A DNA stretch of 38,228 bases from an uncultured Paracoccaceae bacterium. Lineage in GTDB: Bacteria > Pseudomonadota > Alphaproteobacteria > Rhizobiales > Rhizobiaceae. The position numbers and the translations under genes were made by a program. Each line of letters starts with the position of its first letter. Position 1 is the stretch's first letter. The notes below the pieces were generated by a model, which made no database searches, was not told the DNA's origin, and saw nothing but the letters and a program-made list of their open reading frames with translations. The stretch spans positions 1 to 38,228 of the forward strand of contig CALMYO010000033.1 in assembly GCA_937873685.1 (NCBI GenBank). The letters run 5' to 3'. Shown piece after piece: positions 1-8,062 of this stretch.

Positions 1-70
<70 letters not shown>

Positions 71-422
71 ATGTCATCCGTCGCATAGGAAGAAGATGCG
101 GGCCATGGAGCTTCGCCGACAATGGCGAGTGAATCATGGCAAGTGAATTGCAACCCGTCATCGCCTTCGCTTGCGCGGCCAGCAAAACCGGACCGGCAGA
201 TCCATTCGCGCCCTGTCGCGATTGACGGTTAATGACAGTTAAGGTCCAGGCAGATCGCCATCGGTGGGGTGAACTGGCAAGGCGAACTGGGCGAACTTGC
301 CAAAGAACAGCGCCAGAAGCCGGATTCGGCCATCAGGCCGCATGTCGTTCCGATGGTTCAGGCAGCTTTTCATTGTTGCGCTGGCGTGTGCGATGTGGCA
401 TCAGGCCACCGTTTCGCGTCGG
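71..422. other. gene-free stretch between two tRNA genes
   Basis: About 350 bases separate the tRNA-Ala and tRNA-Thr genes. Open frames run through it, but the translations are compositionally odd (rich in R, G, C), start without a ribosome site and run into the tRNA-Thr gene, so none is called. I see no clear terminator, promoter or integrase-type repeat. A promoter for tRNA-Thr must lie in its right part but no convincing -35/-10 pair was found. Confidence 0.5.
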
Positions 423-497
423 GCTGCGGTAGCTCAGTGGTAGAGCACACCCTTGGTAAGGGTGAGGTCGAGAGTTCAATCCTCTCTCGCAGCACCA
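423..497 (+). tRNA. tRNA-Thr(GGT)
   Basis: Complete 75-nt cloverleaf with encoded CCA. The acceptor stem GCTGCGG pairs with TCGCAGC (last pair G-U). The D arm is GCTC/GAGC, the anticodon stem CACCC/GGGTG encloses loop TTGGTAA (anticodon GGT, reading ACC), and the T arm is GAGAG/CTCTC around TTCAATC. The discriminator base is A. It stands alone, about 350 bases from the tRNA-Ala gene, and is followed 42 bases later by the end of a minus-strand gene. Confidence 0.95.
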
Positions 498-539
498 GTC
501 TCCCCGTGACGGCGCGGGGCGACGGGAAGGCGTTCCCCG

Positions 540-1103
540 CTACTGGCCGAACCGGAAATCCAGCCAGGCGGCCAGCGCGATCTGCGCCGAAAGCAGCACC
601 AGCATCAGCCCGAGAACGCCGGCAAGCCGCCGGCGTCGAATCAGCGCACGCCCGTTCAACTGGCGATAGGCGTCAGCCCGGCCGGCGAGCACGATCGCCG
701 CGCGATGCGGTTCGGCGCCGATCAGTTCTGTCGCCGACGGATCGCCGTATCGCGCCTGGCGCAACACCGACAGCACTGGCAGAACGGCGAACACCAGCAA
801 TGCTGCAAGAAGGCCGGCAAGGACGTAGATCGTGTCATAGGCGAAGTGGGCGAAGCTGGAGGCGGCCGCCGGCGGCCGGTCGACGAGCGCCGTCGCGAAA
901 CCCGAGGCGGTTGGAAACAGCGCGAAGGCGGCGGGCGGCGGGGCAAAACACTGGTCGCTTTTATCGGCGCGGTCACGCTCCGCAAGAAACAGCCGCTCGG
1001 CGAGGTCGCGCCTTTCGGTGTCGTCCGGGATCTCGTTTCCAGCTGGATCCTGCCGCATTTCCGCGCCGTTCGTCGTCACGCCGGTATCTGTTGCGTGTTG
1101 CAA
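540..1103 (-). CDS. small two-helix membrane protein of unknown function
   Basis: I do not recognise a family. The 187-residue product has a polar, charged N-terminal half with a Pro/Ala-rich linker (APPPAAFALF), then a hydrophobic helix at about residues 90-115 (containing YVLAGLLAALLVFAVLPVL) and a second near the C terminus (about 160-182), preceded by a basic cluster RRRR. It is the last gene of a minus-strand run behind argB and the agmatine-deiminase-like gene, and overlaps the end of the latter by 28 nt if the TTG at 1103 is used, which has a G-rich stretch upstream. An ATG at 1058 (172 residues) gives no overlap and is a reasonable alternative. Membrane location is inferred from hydrophobicity only. 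Confidence 0.6.
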   Translation of the reverse strand: MQHATDTGVTTNGAEMRQDPAGNEIPDDTERRDLAERLFLAERDRADKSDQCFAPPPAAFALFPTASGFATALVDRPPAAASSFAHFAYDTIYVLAGLLAALLVFAVLPVLSVLRQARYGDPSATELIGAEPHRAAIVLAGRADAYRQLNGRALIRRRRLAGVLGLMLVLLSAQIALAAWLDFRFGQ

Positions 1104-2161
1104 TGAATTCCCCCGCCCATCTCGACGATCGTGTCGACCGCGACAGACAGCGCCGGCCGGCCGGAAAGCCGTGTAAACAACTCCCGCGCCGCCTCGTCGC
1201 GCACACGGTCGCCGAACTTCGGCAACACCACGCCGCCATTGGCGATATAGGCGTTGACATAGGCGCCGGCGAAATCCTCCCCGCGCTCGCCGATCCGGTC
1301 GTAACGCGGCCGGAGCAGTTCGTGCAGCGTGACGGGCCGGCCAGTGGCGTCGGTGAGGCCGCGCAGCCGCGCCTGGTTGTCCTGCAACTCCTCGTATTCC
1401 GGATCTTCCGGGTCATCGGTCACCTCGACAACAAGCTGTCCGGGCGCGAGGAACTTCACCACGCCGTCGACATGGCCCTCGGTGATGCGGTCGACACGAG
1501 ATCCGGCGAGCCAGACCACCTTCGAGGCGCCGAGCAGCCGGGTCCATTCCGCCTCCACCGCAGCCTTGTTGATGCCCGGATTGCGGTTTGCGTTGAGGAC
1601 CGCTGTCTCGGTCGTGATCGCCAGCCCGGCGCCATCGGTCTCGATTGATCCGCCCTCCATCACCAGCCGGGATGCCTCGAACGGCAGGTCGTTCAGCCGC
1701 GCGAAGCGTTCGGCGAGGTCGCGGTCACGCGCGTAGCCCTGTTCGAACTTTTCGCCCCATGCGTTGAAGTTCCAGCCGATCGCATGACGTTTGCCAGCCT
1801 CGTCCCTGACGATAGTCGGCAAGGTGTCGCGGGTCCACACATCGTCGTGCCAGCCGGTCACGATCTCGACCGTCGGCCCGCACAGCACCCGCGCCGCGTC
1901 GGTGTCTTCGGGATTGACCAGCATGGTGACCGGCTCGAAGCCGGCAATGGCCTTGGCGATGCGCGCCTGCTCGAAGCGGATCGCCTCCACATCGGCGTCG
2001 CCATACACGTCCCAGGCCGCGCAGAAGGCCATGACGCAGCGCTCATGCTGCTCCCACTCGGCCGGCATGCGCAGGCGCGGCGGCGCGGCTTGCCCGCTGC
2101 GCGCAAAACCGCCGAGCGTCGCCGCTCCGGCCAGCGCCTTGAGGAATGTCTTGCGGCTCAT
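1076..2161 (-). CDS. agmatine deiminase / porphyromonas-type peptidyl-arginine deiminase family protein, exported
   Basis: Member of the guanidino-group hydrolase family that converts agmatine to N-carbamoylputrescine and ammonia. Visible family features: an N-terminal MPAEWEQHERCVMAF segment, EGGSIETDG, the GHVDGVVKF histidine motif and the C-terminal GGGIHCNTQQIPA, whose Cys (about residue 354) is the expected nucleophile. Unlike the usual cytoplasmic agmatine deiminase, it begins with a signal peptide: SRKTFLK, a hydrophobic stretch ALAGAATLGGFA, then a SGQAAP cleavage region. SRKTFLK is close to, but not exactly, a twin-arginine motif. The ATG at 2161 is chosen over a GTG at 2167. It follows argB by 31 nt, so co-transcription with arginine synthesis is plausible. 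No N-carbamoylputrescine amidase lies nearby, so the physiological substrate is uncertain. The 361-residue length is normal. Confidence 0.88.
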   Translation of the reverse strand: MSRKTFLKALAGAATLGGFARSGQAAPPRLRMPAEWEQHERCVMAFCAAWDVYGDADVEAIRFEQARIAKAIAGFEPVTMLVNPEDTDAARVLCGPTVEIVTGWHDDVWTRDTLPTIVRDEAGKRHAIGWNFNAWGEKFEQGYARDRDLAERFARLNDLPFEASRLVMEGGSIETDGAGLAITTETAVLNANRNPGINKAAVEAEWTRLLGASKVVWLAGSRVDRITEGHVDGVVKFLAPGQLVVEVTDDPEDPEYEELQDNQARLRGLTDATGRPVTLHELLRPRYDRIGERGEDFAGAYVNAYIANGGVVLPKFGDRVRDEAARELFTRLSGRPALSVAVDTIVEMGGGIHCNTQQIPA

Positions 2162-2192
2162 CGGCACGGCGTGGCGGGAAGGCTGGGCGATT

Positions 2193-3086
2193 TCAAGGCA
2201 CGATCAGCGTGCCCGCGCCGTGCTCGGTGAACAGTTCCAGCAGCACCGCGTGCGGCGTCTTGCCGTTCAGGATGACGACGCCCTTCACGCCGCGCTCGAT
2301 CGCCTCGATGCAGGTTTCCACTTTCGGGATCATGCCGCCGGAGATCGTACCATCGGCGATCAGCGCCTTCGCGTCGGCGACGCTCAACTCGTCGATCAGT
2401 TTCTTGTCCTTGTCCAGCACACCCGGCACGTCGGTCAGGAACAGCAGGCGCGAGGCCTCCATGGCGCCGGCAATGGCGCCGGCGAACGTGTCGGCGTTGA
2501 TGTTGTAGGTGTGGCCGTCGCGTCCGGGCGCGACCGGCGCGATCACCGGGATCATCTCGGAGCGGGCAAGCAGGTCGAGCAGCGTGCGGTCGACCTCGAC
2601 CGGCTCGCCGACGAAGCCGAGATCGAGCACGCGTTCGATGTTGGAATCGGGGTCGGTGACGCGCTTCTGCGCCTTCTGGGCATAGACCATGTTGCCGTCC
2701 TTGCCGCACAGCCCGATCGCCCATTCGCCCTCGACATTGATCATCTGGACGATGTCCTTGTTGATGGCGCCGCACAGCACCATCTCGACGATCTCCACCG
2801 TGGCGCGGTCGGTGACGCGCAGCCCGCCCTCGAAGCGCGATTCGATACCCATCTTGGCCAGCATCGCGCCGATCTGCGGCCCGCCGCCGTGCACGACGAC
2901 CGGGTTGACGCCGGACTGCTTCAAAAGCGCGATGTCCTGCGCAAACGCCTTGCCGAGCGCCGCATCGCCCATGGCGTGGCCGCCGTACTTCACCACCACC
3001 GTGCGGTTCTCGTAGCGCTGCATGAAGGGCAGCGCGCGGGCCAGGATGTCGGCCTCGGTTTCGGGCTTCGGGCGGATGTCGCTCAT
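2193..3086 (-). CDS. argB: acetylglutamate kinase
   Basis: Phosphorylates N-acetylglutamate at the second committed step of arginine synthesis in the cytoplasm. The 297-residue product shows the amino-acid-kinase fold signatures: [12 protein letters not shown] near residue 30, HGGGPQIG around residue 67 (substrate glycine loop), and the C-terminal VDRTLLDLL...[19 protein letters not shown] and LTDVPGV segments typical of ArgB. The start is the ATG at 3086 ([13 protein letters not shown]), preceded by a GAGAG ribosome site; an upstream in-frame extension has no family similarity. It heads a minus-strand run with the deiminase-like gene and the small membrane protein. In many rhizobia argB sits next to engB; here engB is some 11 kb away, so the neighbourhood has been rearranged. 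Confidence 0.97.
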   Translation of the reverse strand: MSDIRPKPETEADILARALPFMQRYENRTVVVKYGGHAMGDAALGKAFAQDIALLKQSGVNPVVVHGGGPQIGAMLAKMGIESRFEGGLRVTDRATVEIVEMVLCGAINKDIVQMINVEGEWAIGLCGKDGNMVYAQKAQKRVTDPDSNIERVLDLGFVGEPVEVDRTLLDLLARSEMIPVIAPVAPGRDGHTYNINADTFAGAIAGAMEASRLLFLTDVPGVLDKDKKLIDELSVADAKALIADGTISGGMIPKVETCIEAIERGVKGVVILNGKTPHAVLLELFTEHGAGTLIVP

Positions 3087-3217
3087 GGCGCTCTCTCGGA
3101 CTCGGAAATGGGGATCGCCGGCCTTGTAACCGTCGGGCGCAGTGTCTGCAATTGCCCGCCCTTGCGCGTTGCGGCGCATTCTGGTTTTCATGCGCATGCG
3201 CGAAGGAAAGCTCCGCC

Positions 3218-3760
3218 TTGTCGACGCCTGAAGAAATCGCCCGCCTGCTCTCTCGCGTCGCCTTGCGCGACCGCGCGGCGTTCGATGTGCTCTACGGTCA
3301 TGTGTCGGCGAAACTTTTCGGCGTCTGCCTGCGTCTGCTACGGGACAGGCAGGAATCCGAGGATGCGTTGCAGGAGGTCTTCGTCAAGGTGTGGCACAAG
3401 GCGGACCGCTATGCCGCGTCCGGCGCGAGCCCGATGCCCTGGCTGATCGCGATTGCGCGCAACCATGCGATCGACCGGCTGCGGGCGCGCCGGCCGGCCG
3501 GTTCGGAAATCGGCGAGGCCGAATGGGTCGTCGACGATGCGCCGACGCCTGAGTCCTCGGCGGTGCAACGTTCGGAACGGCGTCGCATTGACGATTGCCT
3601 CGATCGCCTGCAGGACGAGCGCGCGGCGGCGGTGCGCGGCGCCTACCTGGACGGCGACAGTTACGAAATCCTGGCGGAACGGTTCGCCGTGCCGCTCAAC
3701 ACCATGCGGACCTGGCTGCGCCGGTCCCTGATCAAGCTTCGTGAGTGTCTCGAGGAATGA
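3218..3760 (+). CDS. ECF-type RNA polymerase sigma factor, SigK-like
   Basis: Alternative sigma factor of 180 residues. Region 2 is seen in [25 protein letters not shown], the acidic [11 protein letters not shown] helix and the [23 protein letters not shown]-melting segment. Region 4 is seen in [24 protein letters not shown]...[31 protein letters not shown], a helix-turn-helix. The start is taken as TTG at 3218 because AAGGA lies 10 nt upstream and the homologous region begins there; no in-frame ATG fits. The gene overlaps the anti-sigma gene by 4 nt, the usual arrangement for this class. A possible autoregulatory promoter, GTAACC (3126-3131) then 16 nt then GCAA, lies upstream and resembles ECF promoters of the GTAACC type. 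Likely targets are the two exported-protein genes downstream (inference). Confidence 0.93.
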   Translation: MSTPEEIARLLSRVALRDRAAFDVLYGHVSAKLFGVCLRLLRDRQESEDALQEVFVKVWHKADRYAASGASPMPWLIAIARNHAIDRLRARRPAGSEIGEAEWVVDDAPTPESSAVQRSERRRIDDCLDRLQDERAAAVRGAYLDGDSYEILAERFAVPLNTMRTWLRRSLIKLRECLEE

Positions 3761-4476
3761 GCAACGGCGACGACAACGACCTGACGGTACCCGAAACCGG
3801 CGACGATGCGCTGGCGGCGGAGTACGTGCTCGGCGTGCTGCCGTTTGCCGAGCGCGCCGCGGCAGCCGCGCGTGTCGAGGTCGATCCGGCCTTCGCGCGG
3901 CGCGTTGCCGGCTGGGAGCGCCGCCTCTCCCCCTTCGATGACGAAACCGCGCCTGTCGCCCCGCCACCGGCGCTGAAGAGCGCGCTCGACCGCCGCCTGT
4001 TCGGCGAGGCTCAGAAGCCGGCAGGCTGGTGGCGCAGCCTTGCGCTGTGGCGTCCGCTGGCGATTGCCTCGCTTGCCGCCTGCGCACTGCTGGCCGGCAT
4101 GCTCGCAAACGAGATTGCCACGCGTCCGCCGGAAAGCGTCGCGCGGCTGGTGGTGCAACTCGAGGCGCCGGACAGCCCGGTGAAGATGCTGGCGCTGTTC
4201 GAGCCGGGATCAAGCGCCGTGCGGCTTTCGGCAGTATCCGGGACGCCGGATAGCGGTCGCGATTTCGAACTCTGGCTTATCGAGGGCGACAATCCGCCCG
4301 CTTCGCTCGGCGTGCTGCCGCCTTCCGGCGCGGCGACGCTCGACATTCCCGAGAGCCTGCAGGCGAGTTTTGCCGCCGGGGCGACGTTGGCGATCAGCGT
4401 CGAGCCGGCGGGCGGTTCGCCGACCGGGCAGCCGACCGGCCCTGTCGTCGCCGCCGGTCAGCTGCGCGCGATCTGA
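3757..4476 (+). CDS. membrane anti-sigma factor, RskA / anti-sigma-K type
   Basis: Cognate inhibitor of the preceding ECF sigma factor. The 239-residue protein has a cytoplasmic N-terminal sigma-binding part (LAAEYVLGVLPFAERAAAAA, then ARRVAGWERRLSPFDDE), one membrane helix at about residues 97-115 (RPLAIASLAACALLAGMLA), and a periplasmic C-terminal domain with FELWLIEGDNPPASLGVLP, the typical RskA core. I see no HxxxCxxC zinc motif, so this is not a ChrR/RsrA-type zinc anti-sigma. The ATG at 3757 overlaps the sigma stop codon (ATGA), implying translational coupling and matched stoichiometry. The signal that triggers release of the sigma factor is not apparent; control by regulated proteolysis is known for this family but not shown here. 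Confidence 0.9.
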   Translation: MSNGDDNDLTVPETGDDALAAEYVLGVLPFAERAAAAARVEVDPAFARRVAGWERRLSPFDDETAPVAPPPALKSALDRRLFGEAQKPAGWWRSLALWRPLAIASLAACALLAGMLANEIATRPPESVARLVVQLEAPDSPVKMLALFEPGSSAVRLSAVSGTPDSGRDFELWLIEGDNPPASLGVLPPSGAATLDIPESLQASFAAGATLAISVEPAGGSPTGQPTGPVVAAGQLRAI

Positions 4477-4539
4477 CGCGCCGCCGGTCGCGCTTCATCC
4501 TGCCGGGCTTCGGCCGAGCGAGAAAAAAAGCAAACAGGG

Positions 4540-4567
4540 TGAAACTTTCCTTTTCATGCCTCCGTCT
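4540..4567 (+). promoter_or_regulatory. candidate ECF sigma-dependent promoter for the fasciclin gene
   Basis: TGAAAC at 4540-4545, then 16 nt, then CCGTCT at 4562-4567. The AAC-type -35 and CGTC-type -10 with 16-17 nt spacing are typical of ECF promoters. It is in the 143-nt gap after the anti-sigma gene and about 50 nt before the fasciclin start. Assignment to the neighbouring sigma factor is an inference from position. Confidence 0.45.
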
Positions 4568-4619
4568 CTTCCGTTGTCCCCCGCGCAAACGGGGAAGCAA
4601 CCCGAACAGGAGACGATCC

Positions 4620-5174
4620 ATGAACCGCAAAGCCAACATCCTTGCCGCCGGCGCGCTGGCGCTCGCCGCCACCGCCGCCTTCGCAGCCGAAAACCCGATG
4701 GTGGGCGGCGCGCCAATGTATGCCGAGAAGAGCATCGTCGAGAATGCCGTGAACTCCAAGGACCACACCACGCTCGTTGCCGCCGTGCAGGCCGCCGGCC
4801 TGGTCGAGACGCTGCAGGGCGCCGGTCCCTTCACCGTCTTTGCGCCGACCAACGACGCATTCGCCGCGCTGCCGGAAGGCACGGTCGAGACGCTGCTGAA
4901 GCCGGAGAACAAGGACCAGTTGACGAAGATCCTCACCTGCCATGTGGTGGCGGCCGACGCGATGAGCGACGCGATCAAGAAGATGGTGATGGATGACGGC
5001 GGCGCGCACCCCGTCAAGACCGTCGGCGGCTGCGAGTTCACCGCCATGGAAAAGGATGGCGTCATCATGATCAAGGACGGGCAGGGCAATGTCGCCAATG
5101 TGACGATTGCCGATGTCGACCAGTCGAACGGCGTCATCCATGTCATCGACAAGGTGCTGTTGCCGGCTTCCTGA
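4620..5174 (+). CDS. exported fasciclin (FAS1) domain protein
   Basis: A secreted or periplasmic protein of 184 residues with one FAS1 domain. The signal peptide is MNRKANILAAGALALAATAA followed by FAAEN with a likely cut after AFA. The domain shows the two hallmark segments: H1 around TLVAAVQAAGLVETLQGAGP with FTVFAPTNDAFAALP, and H2 near the end with DVDQSNGVIHVIDKVLLP. FAS1 domains mediate adhesion or envelope interactions; the bacterial single-domain forms are biochemically poorly defined. The start ATG at 4620 has an AGGAGA site 7 nt upstream. The gene lies between the ECF sigma/anti-sigma pair and an exported MsrB, has its own candidate promoter and is closed by a strong hairpin terminator, so it is likely a strongly expressed target of the sigma factor. 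Confidence 0.93.
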   Translation: MNRKANILAAGALALAATAAFAAENPMVGGAPMYAEKSIVENAVNSKDHTTLVAAVQAAGLVETLQGAGPFTVFAPTNDAFAALPEGTVETLLKPENKDQLTKILTCHVVAADAMSDAIKKMVMDDGGAHPVKTVGGCEFTAMEKDGVIMIKDGQGNVANVTIADVDQSNGVIHVIDKVLLPAS

Positions 5175-5190
5175 TCGACAGCCGCAACGG

Positions 5191-5226
5191 GGCGACGCCT
5201 TCCTGCCCCTGAAGGCGTCGCCCTTG
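5191..5226 (+). terminator. hairpin terminator after the fasciclin gene
   Basis: A perfect 12-bp stem: GGGCGACGCCTT at 5191-5202 pairs with AAGGCGTCGCCC at 5213-5224 around a 10-nt loop. It is 16 nt past the fasciclin stop codon. Only two T residues follow, so termination may be partial. It separates the fasciclin gene from msrB. Confidence 0.75.
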
Positions 5227-5331
5227 TCGCCCGATCACGGCGATTTCAATCGCAGCCGCGCGATCGTGACTGCGGCGCGCCGCAGAACGCGCTACATGGG
5301 CAACATCGAATTGTCACAACAGGAGCAAACC

Positions 5332-5823
5332 ATGCTTGACCGACGCAAACTGATCGGCGCGGCTGCGATTGCGGCGCTGTCCGGAACCGTTCTCACGCGG
5401 CTTTGGCCGGCCAACGCCGCCTCGGGCAAGTTCGAGATCGAAAAGACCGAAGCCGAATGGCGCGCCATTCTCGACGAGGCGCAATACGCAGTGCTGCGCG
5501 AGGAGGCGACGGAGCGCGCCTTCACCAGCCCGCTCAACGACGAGAAGCGCAAGGGTGTGTTCCACTGCGCCGGCTGCGACCTGCCGCTGTATTCGTCCGA
5601 CACGAAATATGACAGCGGCACCGGTTGGCCCAGTTTCTGGGCGCCGCTCGACAATGCGGTCGCCACCAGCACGGACTACAAGCTGATCTATCCGCGCACC
5701 GAGGTGCATTGCCGTCGCTGTGGCGGCCATCTCGGCCACGTGTTCAACGACGGACCGCAGCCGACAGGCCTTCGCTACTGCATGAACGGCGTGGCGATGA
5801 CCTTCAAGCCGGCGACAGCCTGA
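5332..5823 (+). CDS. msrB: exported peptide-methionine (R)-S-oxide reductase MsrB
   Basis: Reduces the R epimer of methionine sulfoxide in oxidised proteins. In the 163-residue product the zinc site is complete (FHCAGC, Cys 79/82, and HCRRCGG, Cys 127/130), as are the substrate-binding TGWPSFW and the catalytic GLRYCMNG (Cys 150). The N terminus MLDRRKLIGAAAIAALSG is a twin-arginine-type signal and ends near ANAA, so the mature enzyme is predicted to be periplasmic and exported folded, whereas housekeeping MsrB is cytoplasmic. The ATG at 5332 has an AGGAG site 7 nt upstream. Together with the fasciclin protein it is a likely output of the ECF regulon, consistent with repair of oxidised envelope proteins. 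The gene converges with the amidase gene. Confidence 0.95.
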   Translation: MLDRRKLIGAAAIAALSGTVLTRLWPANAASGKFEIEKTEAEWRAILDEAQYAVLREEATERAFTSPLNDEKRKGVFHCAGCDLPLYSSDTKYDSGTGWPSFWAPLDNAVATSTDYKLIYPRTEVHCRRCGGHLGHVFNDGPQPTGLRYCMNGVAMTFKPATA

Positions 5824-5868
5824 CGCGCGCCGCATCGCGGGGATGGCGAACGCCGCCGTTGCGTCAGC

Positions 5869-7377
5869 TCAGTCCGGAATCTCGAGGGGTGCGCGGCGTG
5901 TCAGCCAACCCGACATCGGCTCGAACTGGCCGGCAAGCGACAGCAGCGTTTCCTCGTCCCCGATCCTCCCGACGAACTGCACACCAAGCGGCAGGCCTTG
6001 CCCGGTCACATGCACCGGCAAGGCTATCGCCGGCTGGCCCGAGACATTCTGGATTGCCGGCCAGTGCGTGAACCACAGGCTGGAATCCAGCATCTTGTCG
6101 AGCAGCGGGCCGATCCGCATCAGTCGTGTGAGGCGTAACCGGTCCAGCGCCTTTTCGGCGAGAAGGTCGGCGCCTGTCGGCTCCAGCCCGCCGCACACCA
6201 CCGGCGGGTGAGCGATCAGCGGCATCAGTACCGCATCGAACCGGTTGGTGATCTGCAGCATTTCGATCGATGCGGCTTGCAGGCGCATCAGCGCGGCGGA
6301 AATCTCGCCGGCGCTGTACATCTCGCCGAGTCGCGCCATCATGCGTGCAAGCCGCTCGACCCCATGCATGGCCGATCTGCCGATCCGCTCGCTTTCCAGG
6401 CGCAGCGCGCCGGCCTGCGCCGAAGCCACCACCCGCGCGAAATCGGCGATGAAGGCGCGGTTGAGCATCGGCAGGTCGATCTCTTCGACCCTGTGGCCGG
6501 CGTCGCGACAGAGCCCGGCAGCCGTGTCGAAGGCCTTGTTGGAATCTTCCGAGACTGACAGATCGAGCGGGGAACGCCGGAAAAGGCCGATCCTCAGCTT
6601 CTTCGGCATTCGGGCAGCGGCGTCGGCAAAGCGGCCGGAAGGAGCGGGCGCCTGATAAGGTGAAAGCGGGTCGTGGGCAGAAGAGAGATCGAGCATCGCG
6701 GCGCTGTCGCGCACCGAACGGGTGACGGAATGTTGTACCGCAAGCCCGTACCAACCCTCGGCGATATCGGGCGTCAGCGGAACGCGGCCGCGTGACGGTT
6801 TCAATCCGACCAATCCGCAGCACGCCGACGGCACACGAATCGATCCGCCGCCGTCGGAGGCGTGGGCGACAGGAACGACACCGGCCGCAACCAGCGCGGC
6901 CGCGCCTCCGGACGAACCGCCGGTGACATGTCCGGTGTTCCACGGATTGCGGGTGATCCCGAAACGCTCGCTCTCGGTCACCAGCCGCAGGCCGAATTCA
7001 GGCGTCGTAGAAGTCGCGATTGCAATGAATCCGGCGGCGCGATAGCGCGCGATTATAGTGGAATCGCGCTCGCCGATTATCGGTGGCAAGCGGCTACCGC
7101 TGTGAACCGGCACGCCCTCCATTGATACGCCGAGATCCTTGATGGCGATCGGCACGCCGGCGAATGGCAGGCTGCGGTCGACGGTGGCGGCGTCGCGCCG
7201 CGCGCGTTCATAGATGCGTTCGGCAATCGCGTTGATCTTCGGATTGACGCGTTCGGCGCGAGCAATGGCCGCGTCGACCAGTTCTCGCGCATCGATCTCG
7301 CCTGTGCGCACGCCTGCAGCGAGCGCGGTGGCGTCACTTTCCCACAGGAGCCTTTCCATTGACATCGCGTTTTCCAT
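5869..7377 (-). CDS. amidase-signature family amidohydrolase
   Basis: A 502-residue enzyme of the amidase signature family, which hydrolyses carboxamides through a Ser-cisSer-Lys triad. The triad is present: Lys 80 in GVPIAIKDLG, the cis-Ser in TGGSSGGAAA (Ser 155/156) and the nucleophile Ser 179 in DGGGSIRVPS. The later RGRVPLTPD and SGQPAIALPVH segments are also typical. No GatB or GatC partner is nearby, and sequence features do not point to GatA, so the substrate (nitrile-derived amides, aryl amides, amino-acid amides or 6-aminohexanoate oligomers are known for the family) is unknown. I take the ATG at 7377; ATGs at 7365 and 7359 are alternatives because no strong ribosome site decides. 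Upstream in-frame sequence lacks family character. The gene stands alone, convergent with msrB. Confidence 0.9.
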   Translation of the reverse strand: MENAMSMERLLWESDATALAAGVRTGEIDARELVDAAIARAERVNPKINAIAERIYERARRDAATVDRSLPFAGVPIAIKDLGVSMEGVPVHSGSRLPPIIGERDSTIIARYRAAGFIAIATSTTPEFGLRLVTESERFGITRNPWNTGHVTGGSSGGAAALVAAGVVPVAHASDGGGSIRVPSACCGLVGLKPSRGRVPLTPDIAEGWYGLAVQHSVTRSVRDSAAMLDLSSAHDPLSPYQAPAPSGRFADAAARMPKKLRIGLFRRSPLDLSVSEDSNKAFDTAAGLCRDAGHRVEEIDLPMLNRAFIADFARVVASAQAGALRLESERIGRSAMHGVERLARMMARLGEMYSAGEISAALMRLQAASIEMLQITNRFDAVLMPLIAHPPVVCGGLEPTGADLLAEKALDRLRLTRLMRIGPLLDKMLDSSLWFTHWPAIQNVSGQPAIALPVHVTGQGLPLGVQFVGRIGDEETLLSLAGQFEPMSGWLTRRAPLEIPD

Positions 7378-7501
7378 GTCCGGTTTCGCAGCAAGGGTAA
7401 CTGGGCGCGGCGCCGCAGGAAAGCGCGAAAAGAAAATCGCCAATGAAGTGCGGCCGGCGCAAGGTGCGTCGCCGGCCGCTGCAAGCGCGTCCGAGGGGTG
7501 G

Positions 7502-8062
7502 TCAGGGTGCGCGCTTGCGTCCGGTGAACATCGACCGCACCAGATTCTCGCGGTGCTCGAGCGAAGCGAAAACGACGCCGGCGACATGCGCCACGACGAG
7601 AGCGATGGCGACCCACACGAAAGCCTCGTGCGCCTCTTCCACCCATTCGACGCCCCAGAAGGCGTCCGTGGTCATCATGTAACCGGTGGCGCTGATGGCC
7701 GAGATTGTCGCGATCAGCGCCAGCACCATCGCGCCGCCGGCCGGATTGTGGCCGAGATGGCGCGGCGCGCGCATCTGCGCCGTCTGTCGCAGGAAGCGCA
7801 GCACCGTTCCCGGACCGGTGACGAAATCCGCAAAGCGGGCGTGGCGCGGGCCGACAAAGCCCCAAGCGATGCGCAGGGCAACGAGGACGGCGATGGCGTA
7901 GCCGACCGGCTCATGCACCTTGCCCCATTCGTCGCCGGTGACGAAGGCTGCGATGAACAGGACCACGAGCGACCAGTGGAACAGCCGCACGAACGGGTCC
8001 CACACCTTGACCGTGGACGGCGCCGATGCGCCGTCCGTGGCCGTAGACGTGATCGCGGCCAT
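7502..8062 (-). CDS. cytochrome b561-type di-haem membrane protein
   Basis: A 186-residue integral membrane cytochrome b of the Ni/Fe-hydrogenase b-subunit/b561 type. It begins with WDPFVRLFHWSLVVLFIAAF, the family hallmark. Four or five hydrophobic segments carry candidate haem-ligand histidines in RLFHWS, GKVHEPVG, EEAHEAF and VVAHVAGV. It probably moves electrons between the quinone pool and a periplasmic partner. Its start overlaps the stop codon of the PepSY gene (ATGA), so the two are translationally coupled, as often seen for PepSY/b561 pairs. No hydrogenase or dihaem cytochrome c gene is nearby. A regulatory link to the divergent two-component system is an inference. Confidence 0.9.
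   Translation of the reverse strand: MAAITSTATDGASAPSTVKVWDPFVRLFHWSLVVLFIAAFVTGDEWGKVHEPVGYAIAVLVALRIAWGFVGPRHARFADFVTGPGTVLRFLRQTAQMRAPRHLGHNPAGGAMVLALIATISAISATGYMMTTDAFWGVEWVEEAHEAFVWVAIALVVAHVAGVVFASLEHRENLVRSMFTGRKRAP

Noticed and set aside
269-1648. Long open frame on the plus strand running through tRNA-Thr and the deiminase gene
   Set aside because: It is antisense to convincing genes and passes through a tRNA; its translation is Arg/Ala-rich without any domain, a typical GC-rich shadow.
5820-5867. Inverted repeat CTGACGC/GCGTCAG between the convergent msrB and amidase genes as a bidirectional terminator
   Set aside because: Only 7 bp with a loop of about 34 nt and no T-tract; too weak to call.
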